Source of the DNA: Bradyrhizobium cytisi
GTDB taxonomy: Bacteria; Pseudomonadota; Alphaproteobacteria; Rhizobiales; Xanthobacteraceae
Direction: 5' to 3'
Assembly: GCF_008123515.1 (NCBI RefSeq)
Contig: NZ_VSSR01000025.1
Span: forward strand, 1-64,000
Length of the DNA stretch: 64,000 bases
The notes under the pieces were generated by a model. It was not told where the DNA came from. It was given only the letters and a program-made list of their open reading frames with translations, and did not search any database. The position numbers and the translations under genes are program-made. Positions 8,894 to 18,650 of this stretch are shown piece by piece; the stretch's first letter is position 1, and each line of letters starts with the position of its first letter.

Positions 8894-9988
8894 ATGACGA
8901 GCAAAACGCTATTTGAGCCTTATCTTCTCGGCTCGCTGACCCTTTCCAATCGGATCGTCATGGCGCCGCTGACGCGCAATCGCGCTGGGCCGGGCTTCGT
9001 TCCGGGCACTCTCGCCGCCGAGTATTACGGCCAGCGCGCGTCGGCGGGCCTGCTGATTTCCGAGGCCACGCAGGTCTCGCAGCAGGGACAGGGCTACCAG
9101 GACACGCCCGGCATCTACTCCCAGGCTCAGATCGACGGCTGGCGCAAGGTCACGACCGCCGTTCACGCCAAGGGAGGGCGGATTTTCCTCCAGCTCTGGC
9201 ATGTCGGCCGCGTATCGCACGTCGACCTGCAAGACAACGGTGCCGCGCCCGTGGCCCCCTCGCCGATCCGCGCGCGCACCAAGACGTTCGTCCACAACGC
9301 CTTCGTTGACGTCTCAGAGCCTCGTGCGCTGACGCTCGAGGAGCTTCCGGGGATCGTGAGCGATTTCCGGCAAGCGGCAGCGAACGCCATTGCGGCCGGC
9401 TTCGACGGCGTCGAAATTCACGGCGCCAATGGCTATTTGCTCGACCAGTTCGCCAAGGACGGTGCCAATGTCCGCACCGATGCCTATGGCGGATCGGTCG
9501 AGAACCGCGCCCGGCTGATGCTGGAGGTTACGGCTGCGGTCGTCGAGGAGATCGGCGCCGGACGCACCGGAATCCGGATCTCGCCCGTATCGCCCGCCAA
9601 TGGCGTTTCGAGCAGTGATCCTCAGGCCCAGTTCGACTACATCGTCGATCAACTCAACGCCTTGGGCATCGTCTACATCCATGTCGTCGAGGGCGCCACA
9701 GGCGGATCGCGCGATGTCGCACCGTTCGACTTCGGATCGCTGCGTCGGCGGTTCAAGAATACATATGTTGCAAACAACGGTTACAACCTCGAACTCGCAG
9801 CTTCGCGCCTCTCCGAGAGCAAGGCGGACCTGTTCGCCTTCGGCCGACCCTTCATAGCCAATCCCGACCTCGTGGACAGACTGAAGACCAGCGCGACGCT
9901 GGCGGAGTTCAATCCGGCGACGCTCTATGGCGGTGGCTCGGCCGGCTATACCGACTATCCCACCCTCGCAGCCGCAAGCCGCCCCTGA
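8894..9988 (+). CDS. Old Yellow Enzyme family NADH:flavin oxidoreductase (NemA-like)
   Basis: A 364-residue FMN ene-reductase with a TIM-barrel fold. It has PLTRNRA near residue 26, LQLWHVGR near 100, and the substrate-binding His-Asn pair in EIHGANGYLLDQF. It matches the N-ethylmaleimide/xenobiotic reductase branch, which reduces activated alkenes, nitro esters and quinones with NAD(P)H. It starts 58 bases after the SDR and probably shares its promoter. Neighbours suggest an electrophile detoxification unit. Confidence 0.93.
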   Translation: MTSKTLFEPYLLGSLTLSNRIVMAPLTRNRAGPGFVPGTLAAEYYGQRASAGLLISEATQVSQQGQGYQDTPGIYSQAQIDGWRKVTTAVHAKGGRIFLQLWHVGRVSHVDLQDNGAAPVAPSPIRARTKTFVHNAFVDVSEPRALTLEELPGIVSDFRQAAANAIAAGFDGVEIHGANGYLLDQFAKDGANVRTDAYGGSVENRARLMLEVTAAVVEEIGAGRTGIRISPVSPANGVSSSDPQAQFDYIVDQLNALGIVYIHVVEGATGGSRDVAPFDFGSLRRRFKNTYVANNGYNLELAASRLSESKADLFAFGRPFIANPDLVDRLKTSATLAEFNPATLYGGGSAGYTDYPTLAAASRP

Positions 9989-10090
9989 CCCCTGAGGGGC
10001 CGCGCGCGGCAGCGGCCCGATCCTGTTATGTGCGACAATGGTTCTCCCGCCAACGCATGGCGGTCGTGAGAGCTCGGAGAACGGACCATC

Positions 10091-11092
10091 ATGAAGGCCT
10101 TCATCCTCGATAAATACAAGAAGCGCGGTGCCCTGCGCTTCGGCGACATGCCAGAGCCGACGTTGCAGGACGACGACGTTCTGATCGAGATCCACGCGGC
10201 CGGGCTCAACGTTCTGGACTCCAAGATCCGGGATGGGGAATTCAAGCTCATCCTGCCCTATCGCCCGCCCTTCGCCCTGGGACACGACGTGGCCGGAACC
10301 GTGGTTCGGGTCGGATCGAAAGTTCGGCGCTTCAAGCCAGGCGACGAGGTCTACGCCCGGCCGCGTGATGGCCGGATCGGGACGTTCGCGGAGTACATCG
10401 CCGTCAATGAAATCGATGCGGCTCTGAAACCGAAAAACCTCAGCATGGAGGAAGCGGCTTCCATCCCCCTTGTAGGTCTGACCGCCTGGCAGGCGCTGGT
10501 CGAGCGGGCCGGATTGAAGAAGGGGCAGAAGGTTCTGATTCATGCCGGCTCGGGCGGCGTAGGCACCCTCGCCATCCAGCTGGCGAAGCATCTCGGCGCA
10601 ACCGTCGCGACGACGACGAGCACGGCGAACCTCGAACTGGTCAGGAGCCTCGGCGCCGACGTCGCCATCGATTACACGAAGCAGGAGTTCGAGAAGGTCC
10701 TGTCCGGCTACGACGTGGCACTGAACAGCCTGGGCGGCGACACGCTGCAAAAGTCGCTGAGCGTGTTGGGGCCGGGCGGCAAATTGATTTCCATCTCCGG
10801 CCCCCCGGACCCCAATTTCGCCAGGGAACAAGGACTGAACTGGTTCCTGCAACAAGTCACGCGCCTTCTGAGTTTCGGCATCCGAAGCAAGGCCAAGCGC
10901 CGTGGCGTCAGCTATTCGTTCCTGTTCATGCGCGCGAACGGCGATCAGCTGGGCCAGATCGCTTCGCTGATCGAAGCCGGGATCATTCGCCCGGTCGTTG
11001 ACCGGATCTTCCCGTTCGAAGCGACCAGCGAGGCCTTGGCTTACGTCGAGACGGGACGCTCCAGAGGCAAGGTCGTCGTCAAGATCCGGTAG
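10091..11092 (+). CDS. zinc-less NADP-dependent medium-chain reductase (quinone oxidoreductase type)
   Basis: A 333-residue MDR protein. The N-terminal GroES-like domain includes GHDVAGTVVRVGSKV, and the Rossmann site is HAGSGGVGTLAIQLAKHLGA. The cysteine and histidine ligands of zinc alcohol dehydrogenases are missing, which places it with quinone/enone reductases. The ATG has GGAGAACGG upstream. It lies 102 bases after the OYE gene, same strand, and is probably part of the same electrophile response. Confidence 0.92.
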   Translation: MKAFILDKYKKRGALRFGDMPEPTLQDDDVLIEIHAAGLNVLDSKIRDGEFKLILPYRPPFALGHDVAGTVVRVGSKVRRFKPGDEVYARPRDGRIGTFAEYIAVNEIDAALKPKNLSMEEAASIPLVGLTAWQALVERAGLKKGQKVLIHAGSGGVGTLAIQLAKHLGATVATTTSTANLELVRSLGADVAIDYTKQEFEKVLSGYDVALNSLGGDTLQKSLSVLGPGGKLISISGPPDPNFAREQGLNWFLQQVTRLLSFGIRSKAKRRGVSYSFLFMRANGDQLGQIASLIEAGIIRPVVDRIFPFEATSEALAYVETGRSRGKVVVKIR

Positions 11093-11121
11093 GCGAGGAG
11101 CGTGACCATGCCCCTACGATC

Positions 11122-14097
11122 CTACGGCCTGGTTGCTTCCAACAGCGCGCTGAACACCCGCCGCACCTCGCCCTGCGTCTCCTTGACGCGCGCCTCCAGC
11201 GACGAGAAATCCGGCGCATCGCCGGCGCGCGCCATCACGCGCTGCAGGTCGGTGCCCGCCGTTTCCGGCTTGAAGCGATCACTGACGCAAAGCCGCAGAA
11301 TCTGCGTCAGATCGTGATAGAGCCGCGCCGCGGCGCGCAGGATCTCAGCTTCCGATTGCGGCAGCACGCCGAGCCTGGCGGCGTTCTCCAGCACCTGTAC
11401 CGTGCTGACGTCGAGAATGTCCGGCTTGTCGTGGGCATGAACGAGCTGGAGATATTGCGCGATGAAGTCGATATCGACCATGCCGCCGGCGGCATATTTC
11501 AGGTCCCAATAATCGGTCTCGCCCTTTTCCTGCGCGATCGCGCGGCGCATGTCGGCGACGTCGTTGGCGATGATTGCGGAATCGCGGCGGCGGGTCAGGA
11601 CGTCGCGAATGATGCTCTCGATCCGCACGGTGAATTCGGGCGATGCCGAGACCACGCGCGCACGCGTCAACGCCATGTGCTCCCAGGTCCAGGCCTCGTT
11701 GGCCTGATAGTCCGCGAAGGAGACGAGACTTGATGCGACCGGGCCGGCGCGTCCCGACGGCCGCAGCCGCATGTCGATCTCGTAGAGCACGCCGTAATTG
11801 GTGCGGGTGGTGAAGGCGCTGATCAGGCGCTGGGTGAAGCGGGCGAAGTAATGCGCGCCCTGCAGCGACTTCCGGCCGTCGGAGTCCGGATTGTCGCTGT
11901 CGAAATCGTAGAGCAGGATCAGGTCGAGATCCGAAGACGCCGTCATCTCGCGGCTGCCGAGCCGGCCCATGGCGATGATCGCTGTCTCCTGCCCTTCGAT
12001 GCGCCCATGCTGGTCGGCGAAGCGCTCGGCGACAAGGCCATGCACGGTGTCGACGATGCCCTCGGCAACGTCGGCGAAGGCAGTGCTCGCCTGCTGTGCC
12101 GAGACGGTCCCGGAGAGGATGCGCGTGCCGATCAGGAACAGGCTCTCCTGCCCGAACAGGCGCAGGCGGTCCAGAAACTCCTCGTAGGAGCCCGCGTCCT
12201 GCACCGTGGTCGCAAGCCGCGCCGACAATTCCTGCTTGTCCGGCATCGCGCCGAAGAAACGCGGATCGATCAGGCCGTCCATCAGCTGCGGCTGCCGCGC
12301 CAGCATCTCGCCAAGCCGGGGCGCCGCGCCAAGCACGAGTGCCACGAGCGCAACGAGATCGCGGTTCTGGCCGAGCAGCGTGATCAGACGGCCGCCGCGC
12401 TGGAGCGCCTGGAGGAACTGGTCGAACGCGACGACGGCGCGATCCGGCCCCTCGGCATGCGCGAGGCCGTCGATCAGAGCCGGCACGAACTCGACGAAGG
12501 CGTTTCGCGTCTGCTCGTTACGGAAGACGCGGTAGTCGCCGGTGAGCCAGTCGCAGACGGTCTGCGCCACGGCAGCGGGCTTCTTGAATCCGAGCGTCGT
12601 CAGGTGCTGAAGCAGGCGCGGATCGTCGGGACCGGCGCGATAATCGATCGCGGGCAGGCTTGCCGTGCCGGTCGGGTCGTCGCCCTCGAACAGTTTTTCG
12701 TAATGTCCCTGGACGATCTCGAGCTGGCGCAGCAGGTCGCGCGCGAAGGTCTCGCGGCTGTCATAGCCGAAGAACCAGGCGAAGCGTTGCACCGCCTCCC
12801 TGTCCTCGGGCAGTGCATGGGTCTGCTCGTCCGCGATCATCTGGAGACGATGCTCGACCCGGCGCAGGAATTCGTAGGCCGTGGTCAGCTCGTCGCGTGC
12901 ATCGAAGGTGATCCAATTTCTATCAGCGAGCACATTGAGCGCGGCGAGCGTCGGCCGCACCCGCAATTCCGGATGGCGGCCGCCTGCGATCAGCTGCTGG
13001 GTCTGCGCGAAGAATTCGATCTCGCGGATGCCGCCACGGCCCACCTTGACGTTGTGCCCCTCGACCGCGATCTCGCTCTGGCCGCGATAGGTCTGCATCT
13101 GCCGCTTCATGTCGTGCACGTCGGCAAGTGCTGCGAAATCGAGATGCTTGCGCCACACAAAGGGGGATATCTCGGCGAGCAGCGCTTCGCCCGCCCTCGC
13201 GTCGCCGGCGCAGGCATGAGCCTTGATCATTGCGGCGCGCTCCCAGGTGCGCCCTTCCCGCTCATAGTAATGCAACGCGGCGTCGCGTGAGATCGCAACT
13301 TGCGTCGAGGAGGGATCGGGCCGCAGCCGCAGATCGACACGGAAGACGTAGCCGTCATAGGTGCGCTGCTGGAGAATGCGCGCCATGCCCTGCGTCACCC
13401 GGACGAAGAACGGCTGTGGCTCGATATCCGGCGCAAGTGTCGTCGCATCCGGATCGAAGAACACGATGAGATCGATGTCGCTGGAATAGTTCAGTTCGCC
13501 CGCGCCCATCTTGCCCATCGCGAGCACGATCAGGCCGCAGCCGACCTCCGGCGCCTCGGGATCGGACGGCACGAGCTTGCCGCGTGCGGCTTCCTGTCGC
13601 AGCAAATACTGCAGCGCCGCCTGCACCGAGGACACCGCGACTTCGGTCAGCGCGGCCGTCACCCGCATCACCGGCCAGACTCCGCCGATGTCGCACAACG
13701 CGATCAGGAGCGCTGCCTCCGCCTTCATGCGACGAAGCAGCCGCATCACCTCGGCTTCGTCCGGGGCGGCGAGCACCGCGCCTCTCGCCTCGGCGATCAG
13801 CGCAGCGAAATGCGCATCCGGTTCGCATTCGAGCAGCCGGATCAGGCGGAGCGGATCGGCGCGGACCAGATCGAACAGATAAGGCGAGAATTCCGCGACA
13901 CCGGCGAGGATAGTCCGGGCAAAGGGATGGACCAGCAGCGCTTCAACACGGGTCGATTGCGCCGGCTCGAGCGCGGCCAGCCAATCTTCAAAACGACGTT
14001 CGTCGGTTGTGGAAGCGGCAATATGGGGAGCCTCCGCGAAGCGCGCGGCCAGGCTCTCACCATGCTTGTCCGCGTTTCCCGGCGCGGAGTGGTTCAT
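11122..14097 (-). CDS. glnE: bifunctional glutamine synthetase adenylyltransferase/deadenylylase
   Basis: A 991-residue protein with two nucleotidyltransferase domains of the GlnE type. The N-terminal deadenylylase has GAGELNYSSDIDLIVFF near residue 200, and the C-terminal adenylyltransferase has GSREMTASSDLDLILLYD near 715; both keep the catalytic SSDhDhh aspartates. PII-like regulatory helices lie between and after. It sets glutamine synthetase activity in response to nitrogen supply. Its start overlaps the stop of the upstream histidine kinase by ATGA, so the two are translationally coupled. The length is slightly over the E. coli enzyme (946). Confidence 0.97.
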   Translation of the reverse strand: MNHSAPGNADKHGESLAARFAEAPHIAASTTDERRFEDWLAALEPAQSTRVEALLVHPFARTILAGVAEFSPYLFDLVRADPLRLIRLLECEPDAHFAALIAEARGAVLAAPDEAEVMRLLRRMKAEAALLIALCDIGGVWPVMRVTAALTEVAVSSVQAALQYLLRQEAARGKLVPSDPEAPEVGCGLIVLAMGKMGAGELNYSSDIDLIVFFDPDATTLAPDIEPQPFFVRVTQGMARILQQRTYDGYVFRVDLRLRPDPSSTQVAISRDAALHYYEREGRTWERAAMIKAHACAGDARAGEALLAEISPFVWRKHLDFAALADVHDMKRQMQTYRGQSEIAVEGHNVKVGRGGIREIEFFAQTQQLIAGGRHPELRVRPTLAALNVLADRNWITFDARDELTTAYEFLRRVEHRLQMIADEQTHALPEDREAVQRFAWFFGYDSRETFARDLLRQLEIVQGHYEKLFEGDDPTGTASLPAIDYRAGPDDPRLLQHLTTLGFKKPAAVAQTVCDWLTGDYRVFRNEQTRNAFVEFVPALIDGLAHAEGPDRAVVAFDQFLQALQRGGRLITLLGQNRDLVALVALVLGAAPRLGEMLARQPQLMDGLIDPRFFGAMPDKQELSARLATTVQDAGSYEEFLDRLRLFGQESLFLIGTRILSGTVSAQQASTAFADVAEGIVDTVHGLVAERFADQHGRIEGQETAIIAMGRLGSREMTASSDLDLILLYDFDSDNPDSDGRKSLQGAHYFARFTQRLISAFTTRTNYGVLYEIDMRLRPSGRAGPVASSLVSFADYQANEAWTWEHMALTRARVVSASPEFTVRIESIIRDVLTRRRDSAIIANDVADMRRAIAQEKGETDYWDLKYAAGGMVDIDFIAQYLQLVHAHDKPDILDVSTVQVLENAARLGVLPQSEAEILRAAARLYHDLTQILRLCVSDRFKPETAGTDLQRVMARAGDAPDFSSLEARVKETQGEVRRVFSALLEATRP

Positions 14098-15554
14098 GCC
14101 ACCTTCTGTGGCACATCCGGTATTGGAGGGGCAACCCTGTCGCTGGCGCCCGCACGCGCCGGAAGCACCAGCGTGGCAATGAGGCCAGGCTGGGCATCGC
14201 CCAGCCGCAATTCGCCGCCATGCAATGTGGCAACGGCGGACGCGAGGCTGAGGCCGAGGCCGGAGCCCGGCACGGTGCGGCTCGCCTCCAGCCGCACGAA
14301 TCGCTCGACGACGTGCTTGCGGTCGGCCTCGGGAATTCCCGGGCCGCGGTCGGTGACGCTGAGCAGCACCTGGTCGCCCTCGCGCTTCGCCTCGATCGTG
14401 ATCTGACGGGCGTCCATGCTGACCACGGGTCCGGCCGCCTGCGCCGCCGGCTTGCCGTATTTGATCGCGTTCTCGACGAGATTGGCGAGCGCCTGGCTGA
14501 TCAATTCGCGATTGCCGTGAATGGTCGCGGCCTGCGCCTTGACCTTCAAGGTCATGCCGCCGTCCTCGGCCAGTGGCTCGTACAGCTCGTGGATGCCGTT
14601 AGCGACATCGGCGGCGTCGAAATCATCCATATTGCCGCGGGCCTGACCGGACTCGGCGCGCGCGATCATCAGCAGCGCGTTGAAGGTGCGGATCAAGCCG
14701 TCGGATTCCTCGATCGTCCGCTCCAGCGCGGCCCGATAGTCGGCCTCGCTCCCCGATTTCGCCAGCGCCTCCTCGGCACGGTTGCGCAGCCGCGTCAGCG
14801 GCGTCTTGAGGTCATGGGCAATGTTGTCGGAGACTTCTTTCAGCCCCGCCATCAGCGCCTCGATCCGCTCCAGCATGGCATTGAGGTTTTCGGCGAGGCG
14901 GTCGAGCTCATCGCCACTGCGCCCGACGGGCAGGCGCTCGCTGAGATCGCCGATCATGATGCGATGGGCCGTGCCGGACATCGCGTCGATGCGCGTCAGC
15001 ACCCTGCGCGCGACGAAAACGCCGCCGCCGAGGCCAAGCACCACCACGATCAGCACCGACCATTGCGCCGCCTTGGCGACGATGCCGAACAGCCGCCGTC
15101 GCTCGTCGAGATCCCGGCCGATCAGGAGGCGGAAGCCGTTCTCCAACTCGGTAACGCGCACCAGCGCGCGATGATCGTGTTCGTTGGCGTCCTCGATCCG
15201 CCTGTAGGCCGTCTCCGACCAGCCGCGCGTTGCCATCACGCCCGGCGCCAGCGAGCCGACATTGCCGGCAACCGCCTGCCCGGTCGGCGTGGTCACGAGG
15301 TAGAGATTGGCGCCCGGCCGCAGCGCGCGATATTCGATCGCGCGCACGAGACCGAACAGGCCGCGGCGCCCGTAGATCTCGTTGATTTCCGAGGTCTCGG
15401 CATTCACCGTCTGCGTGATCTCTTCGGTGATCAAACGCCGCGTGTTCCAGGCAAAATAGCCGAGCAGCGAGGCCGCAAAAATCGCAAACAGGAACAGGTA
15501 GACCAGCGTTAGCCGGAATGCCGTGGTGCGGATAAGTTTACCGAATGCCGTCAC
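14094..15554 (-). CDS. sensor histidine kinase, partner of the 18.9-kb response regulator
   Basis: A 486-residue membrane kinase. Two membrane segments (about 15-35 and 168-190) enclose a periplasmic sensor region; then come HAMP, the phospho-acceptor box DNIAHDLKTPLTRL, and an ATPase domain with NLVENAIKYG, DRGPGIP and GSGLGL. The start is GTG at 15552-15554. The bases just before and across this start still encode, in another frame, the last eight residues of an OmpR-type regulator followed by TAA, which shows the gene once directly followed the response regulator now at 18.9 kb. It overlaps glnE downstream. Confidence 0.92.
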   Translation of the reverse strand: MTAFGKLIRTTAFRLTLVYLFLFAIFAASLLGYFAWNTRRLITEEITQTVNAETSEINEIYGRRGLFGLVRAIEYRALRPGANLYLVTTPTGQAVAGNVGSLAPGVMATRGWSETAYRRIEDANEHDHRALVRVTELENGFRLLIGRDLDERRRLFGIVAKAAQWSVLIVVVLGLGGGVFVARRVLTRIDAMSGTAHRIMIGDLSERLPVGRSGDELDRLAENLNAMLERIEALMAGLKEVSDNIAHDLKTPLTRLRNRAEEALAKSGSEADYRAALERTIEESDGLIRTFNALLMIARAESGQARGNMDDFDAADVANGIHELYEPLAEDGGMTLKVKAQAATIHGNRELISQALANLVENAIKYGKPAAQAAGPVVSMDARQITIEAKREGDQVLLSVTDRGPGIPEADRKHVVERFVRLEASRTVPGSGLGLSLASAVATLHGGELRLGDAQPGLIATLVLPARAGASDRVAPPIPDVPQKVA

Positions 15555-15932
15555 GGATCATGTACCGATTTCGAGGTGGGTGTGGGATGTCACGGCCTAT
15601 CGTCCGCTATCGAGACCATCGAGTACACCCAATGCCTTCTCTCCATTCTGCATCGTCCTTTATCACCGCCTATCGTCGCGGCGCGAGCTCACATTCTGGA
15701 CAATTGCCCGGGCTGGCAGATGGGTACGCTGACATGAAAGCCTAAGGCTTTGTTAAATCCCGCAAAACTTAAATCTTGGCCATGTGGCGACCACAACGAT
15801 GGACCGTGGCTTCTTGCTGCCGGTTGTCGGGCACGGCGGCACCCGTCCAGCGGCGGCCGCGCCACAACCTCGCGGTCGAGCGCCTACGCACCACAGCTAC
15901 CGCTATCAAGGTGGGTTTCGCCGGGGCCGATC
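15555..15932. other. 378-bp spacer at the left end of the inserted segment
   Basis: It holds the vestigial regulator tail at 15538-15567 and then sequence with stops in all frames and no product I recognise. GTCACGGCCTATCGTC (about 15588) and ATCACCGCCTATCGTC (about 15662) are an imperfect direct repeat. A promoter for the kinase must lie here if the old upstream promoter no longer reaches it. Confidence 0.5.
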
Positions 15933-18158
15933 CTAGTGAGCTACGGGATCCGGACGCAGCTGAAACTGGACGACCAACGGACTGGATCGCGTGGCCTCCG
16001 TCGCGCCTGGCGCGCCGGGATGGGGTGCGTCAGTCCCCTCAATATGAACTGGGGTGCGGTTGCCGGACGTCACCCACAACCCACGGCCTTTCCAGCCCGC
16101 GGTGGGATCATCGATCCGCCCGTCGATCTGCTTGGCAAAGAACCCCATCGGATAGGGAACGCGCAGCTCGACGAAGCGGCCATTCACCAGCGCATGCAGT
16201 GAATCGGACTGGTTGCCGGTTGCGATCGGGGTATTGGCACCTAGCCCGAGGATGTCATGCTGATCGACCCAAAGATAATACGGGTTCTCTGCCGCAGCCG
16301 TATCGCCCTGTAGCGGCGGTCCCGGCAACGGATAGAAGCTCCAGCCTTCGGGGCATCTGTCACCCTGCTCCGCTCCGGGACCGTTCAGCGGGCCTTTGCA
16401 TTTGCGGCGATCGAAGCTGCCGATATGGCCGCTGTCGAGCGGGACCCACACGACGCCGTCACGATCAACATCCATGCCGCGGATGCCATAGCCGGGTAGT
16501 GGCACTCTGTAGACCTCGGATAATGCGGTGTCGGGCGGATTTGACCCAGGATCGACGCGAATGATGTAGCCAGGATGCGGGAGGCTCGAGCCCCAGATCG
16601 AACCGTCCAGCGGGCTTGCCGAGATGCCGTACAGACCGAGCGGAATGCGCGTATCCTTGCTTGCATCGATCGGCTGGCCGGGCTCGTTGTAGCCTTCGTC
16701 GCGCCTGCCATTGCCGTTGGTGTCGACAACGAGCGCCGTCCAGCCCTGCGCGGCCGCCGCGTCGCCATCCGACCAAAACCTCCTGGTATTCACCCATCCG
16801 ACGACTGCGTTCCTTCCTTGCGTGTTGTTGCTGAACCAAAGCGTATTCGCTTCATCCTCGGCAAAATTGAGATGCTGGGTGCCGAAACAGGTATCGATGA
16901 ATGTGAACTTCCCGGTGCGAGGATCGTAGACCGTCACTTGCCGCGAGTTCTGGCTGAATCCCTCCGGCCTCGCCGTGAGCGGATAGAGCTGGGCTGAACG
17001 AAGCGGCGAGTCTTTGCCGCAATAGACGGGCACTTCCGCCGGCGATCGCGTTTGGGCCGTGAAATAGATCCGGCCATCCCGGTCCATCGCTGGCGAATGG
17101 GCATTGACCTGGCTGTCCCATACTTGCTCGCGCCCGAAGTAGGGCGAAGATGCAAATACCGGGTTGGCCAATGCCGAGCTCGGAGTGCTCTCGGGCTCGC
17201 GGACCGGCACGTCGACGACGCTCTTGACGTCGTGCACGGGATCGAGCACCGGCATCGTATTGCTGCTGAGCTCGGTCGCACCATAAAGCGGGCCGTTCGC
17301 ATTCACGGTCGGCTGCCGCTTGTCGGTTGCCGCGAGGTCATGCAGGTAGTGCTTCGGATCGAGCCAGTCGCGTATCGTGACGACGAGATTGCGCTCGATG
17401 CCCATCGGCCGCGACGGTGCAGTCCTTGGAAGCTCGCCGGCCTTGATGCGATCGGTCCAGTCCGCAAGCGCGGCGAGGTGACCGCCATCCGGCGTCAACA
17501 GGCGGCCCATCGTGCGCACCATGGTTGTCCCGCCGGGCCCCGATTGCAGTCGTCGCGCCCACGCCGCGACACTCGGAAGATGATCGAACTCGGGCGGGAC
17601 GGTGCGTGTGGCATAATTCCCGATCTGATGACAATTGCCGCAACCGTTGGTCTTGATGACGTCGAGCCATTGATCGCGAGTCTTGAATTCACTGGGAATG
17701 CCGTTGCCATTGGCGCCGGTGCCGGGAAATTTGTCCGGGCCGGGCGGCTTGAGCAGCGAGAACCAATAGATCGCGGGATAGTATTGTGCCGCCGCTGCAC
17801 GATCCGGCGCAATCACCGCATCCAGCTTCAACCGTTGGCCTCGCTCGCCGCCGACCTTCGGCGAGTCGACAAGACCATAGCCGCGGCTCCAGACCTGGTA
17901 GTGCGCGGCCGGAAGATCGGGAATGACGAAGCGTCCCGCATCATCTGTCACAACGACCTTCGCGAAACGCGTGCCGAGATCCTGGGTCTCGGCGATCACC
18001 CAGACCCCGCCTTCCGGTCCGTCCGCGCTTCGGACAGTGCCGCCGATGTCGTGAGCACCGATATCGACCGACAACGTCTGCTGTGCAGATGCAATTGGCA
18101 GGCGCGCAAACGCAAATACCAGCGCCAATGCCGCGATCGGGCCAATCCGTGGTGCCAT
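15933..18158 (-). CDS. exported multidomain protein: carboxypeptidase-regulatory-like domain, haem c motif, Vgb-like propeller
   Basis: A 741-residue protein with a signal peptide (about 1-25, cleavage near SAQQ). An Ig-like regulatory domain of the carboxypeptidase D type follows (about 36-115), then one c-type haem site CGNCH at 173-177. The C-terminal half has propeller-like repeats of the streptogramin-lyase type (for example DRDGRIYFTAQ, LDGSIWGSS, DRDGVVWVPLDSG). It lies 8 bases after a cytochrome c gene on the same strand, so periplasmic electron transfer between the two is likely. The substrate is unknown. Codon use is less GC3-biased than in glnE, consistent with transfer. Confidence 0.82.
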   Translation of the reverse strand: MAPRIGPIAALALVFAFARLPIASAQQTLSVDIGAHDIGGTVRSADGPEGGVWVIAETQDLGTRFAKVVVTDDAGRFVIPDLPAAHYQVWSRGYGLVDSPKVGGERGQRLKLDAVIAPDRAAAAQYYPAIYWFSLLKPPGPDKFPGTGANGNGIPSEFKTRDQWLDVIKTNGCGNCHQIGNYATRTVPPEFDHLPSVAAWARRLQSGPGGTTMVRTMGRLLTPDGGHLAALADWTDRIKAGELPRTAPSRPMGIERNLVVTIRDWLDPKHYLHDLAATDKRQPTVNANGPLYGATELSSNTMPVLDPVHDVKSVVDVPVREPESTPSSALANPVFASSPYFGREQVWDSQVNAHSPAMDRDGRIYFTAQTRSPAEVPVYCGKDSPLRSAQLYPLTARPEGFSQNSRQVTVYDPRTGKFTFIDTCFGTQHLNFAEDEANTLWFSNNTQGRNAVVGWVNTRRFWSDGDAAAAQGWTALVVDTNGNGRRDEGYNEPGQPIDASKDTRIPLGLYGISASPLDGSIWGSSLPHPGYIIRVDPGSNPPDTALSEVYRVPLPGYGIRGMDVDRDGVVWVPLDSGHIGSFDRRKCKGPLNGPGAEQGDRCPEGWSFYPLPGPPLQGDTAAAENPYYLWVDQHDILGLGANTPIATGNQSDSLHALVNGRFVELRVPYPMGFFAKQIDGRIDDPTAGWKGRGLWVTSGNRTPVHIEGTDAPHPGAPGATEATRSSPLVVQFQLRPDPVAH

Positions 18159-18166
18159 GGACGCCT

Positions 18167-18559
18167 CTATTTCTGACTCGCCACGTAGGCAATGAGATCG
18201 TCCAGCTGCGAGTCCGCGATCCCCTGAAACACCGACATCCTGTTGCCGGGAATCATGAGGTTCGGCGCAATGACGAAGGAGGCAATCTCATCGGCCCCCC
18301 AGGTCCAGCTCGCCGCAGCGAGAAATTCCGGCGAATATTTGTATCCTGGTGCGGTCCCGGCCTTGCGCCCCGCGATCCCAAACAGATTCGGCCCAAAACG
18401 ATTTGGCTCGCCTTTGCCGATGGTGTGACACAGCGCGCATTCGCGACTGAAGATCACGGCGCCTTTCACCGGGTCGCCGGCCGCGCAAGCAGGGTCGATA
18501 GCAATGCCGACCGCCGCCGCTGCCAGCACAAGACGGCGCGCAACCGCGAACAACTGCAC
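18167..18559 (-). CDS. class I c-type cytochrome, exported
   Basis: A 130-residue protein with a signal peptide (about 1-27, ending ACA-AGD), haem-binding CALCH at 41-45 and a likely axial Met108 in PGNRM. Spacing and size match small cytochrome c2/c550-like carriers. It is followed after 8 bases by the large haem protein and is probably its electron partner in the periplasm. Confidence 0.9.
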   Translation of the reverse strand: MQLFAVARRLVLAAAAVGIAIDPACAAGDPVKGAVIFSRECALCHTIGKGEPNRFGPNLFGIAGRKAGTAPGYKYSPEFLAAASWTWGADEIASFVIAPNLMIPGNRMSVFQGIADSQLDDLIAYVASQK

Positions 18560-18650
18560 GGAGCGGCTCCCTGTTCGAATTCCGGCGACAACACGCCTCG
18601 ACAGCCTCGGTTCCTACTGACCACATCAGCCTCGAAACCTTCAACATCCG

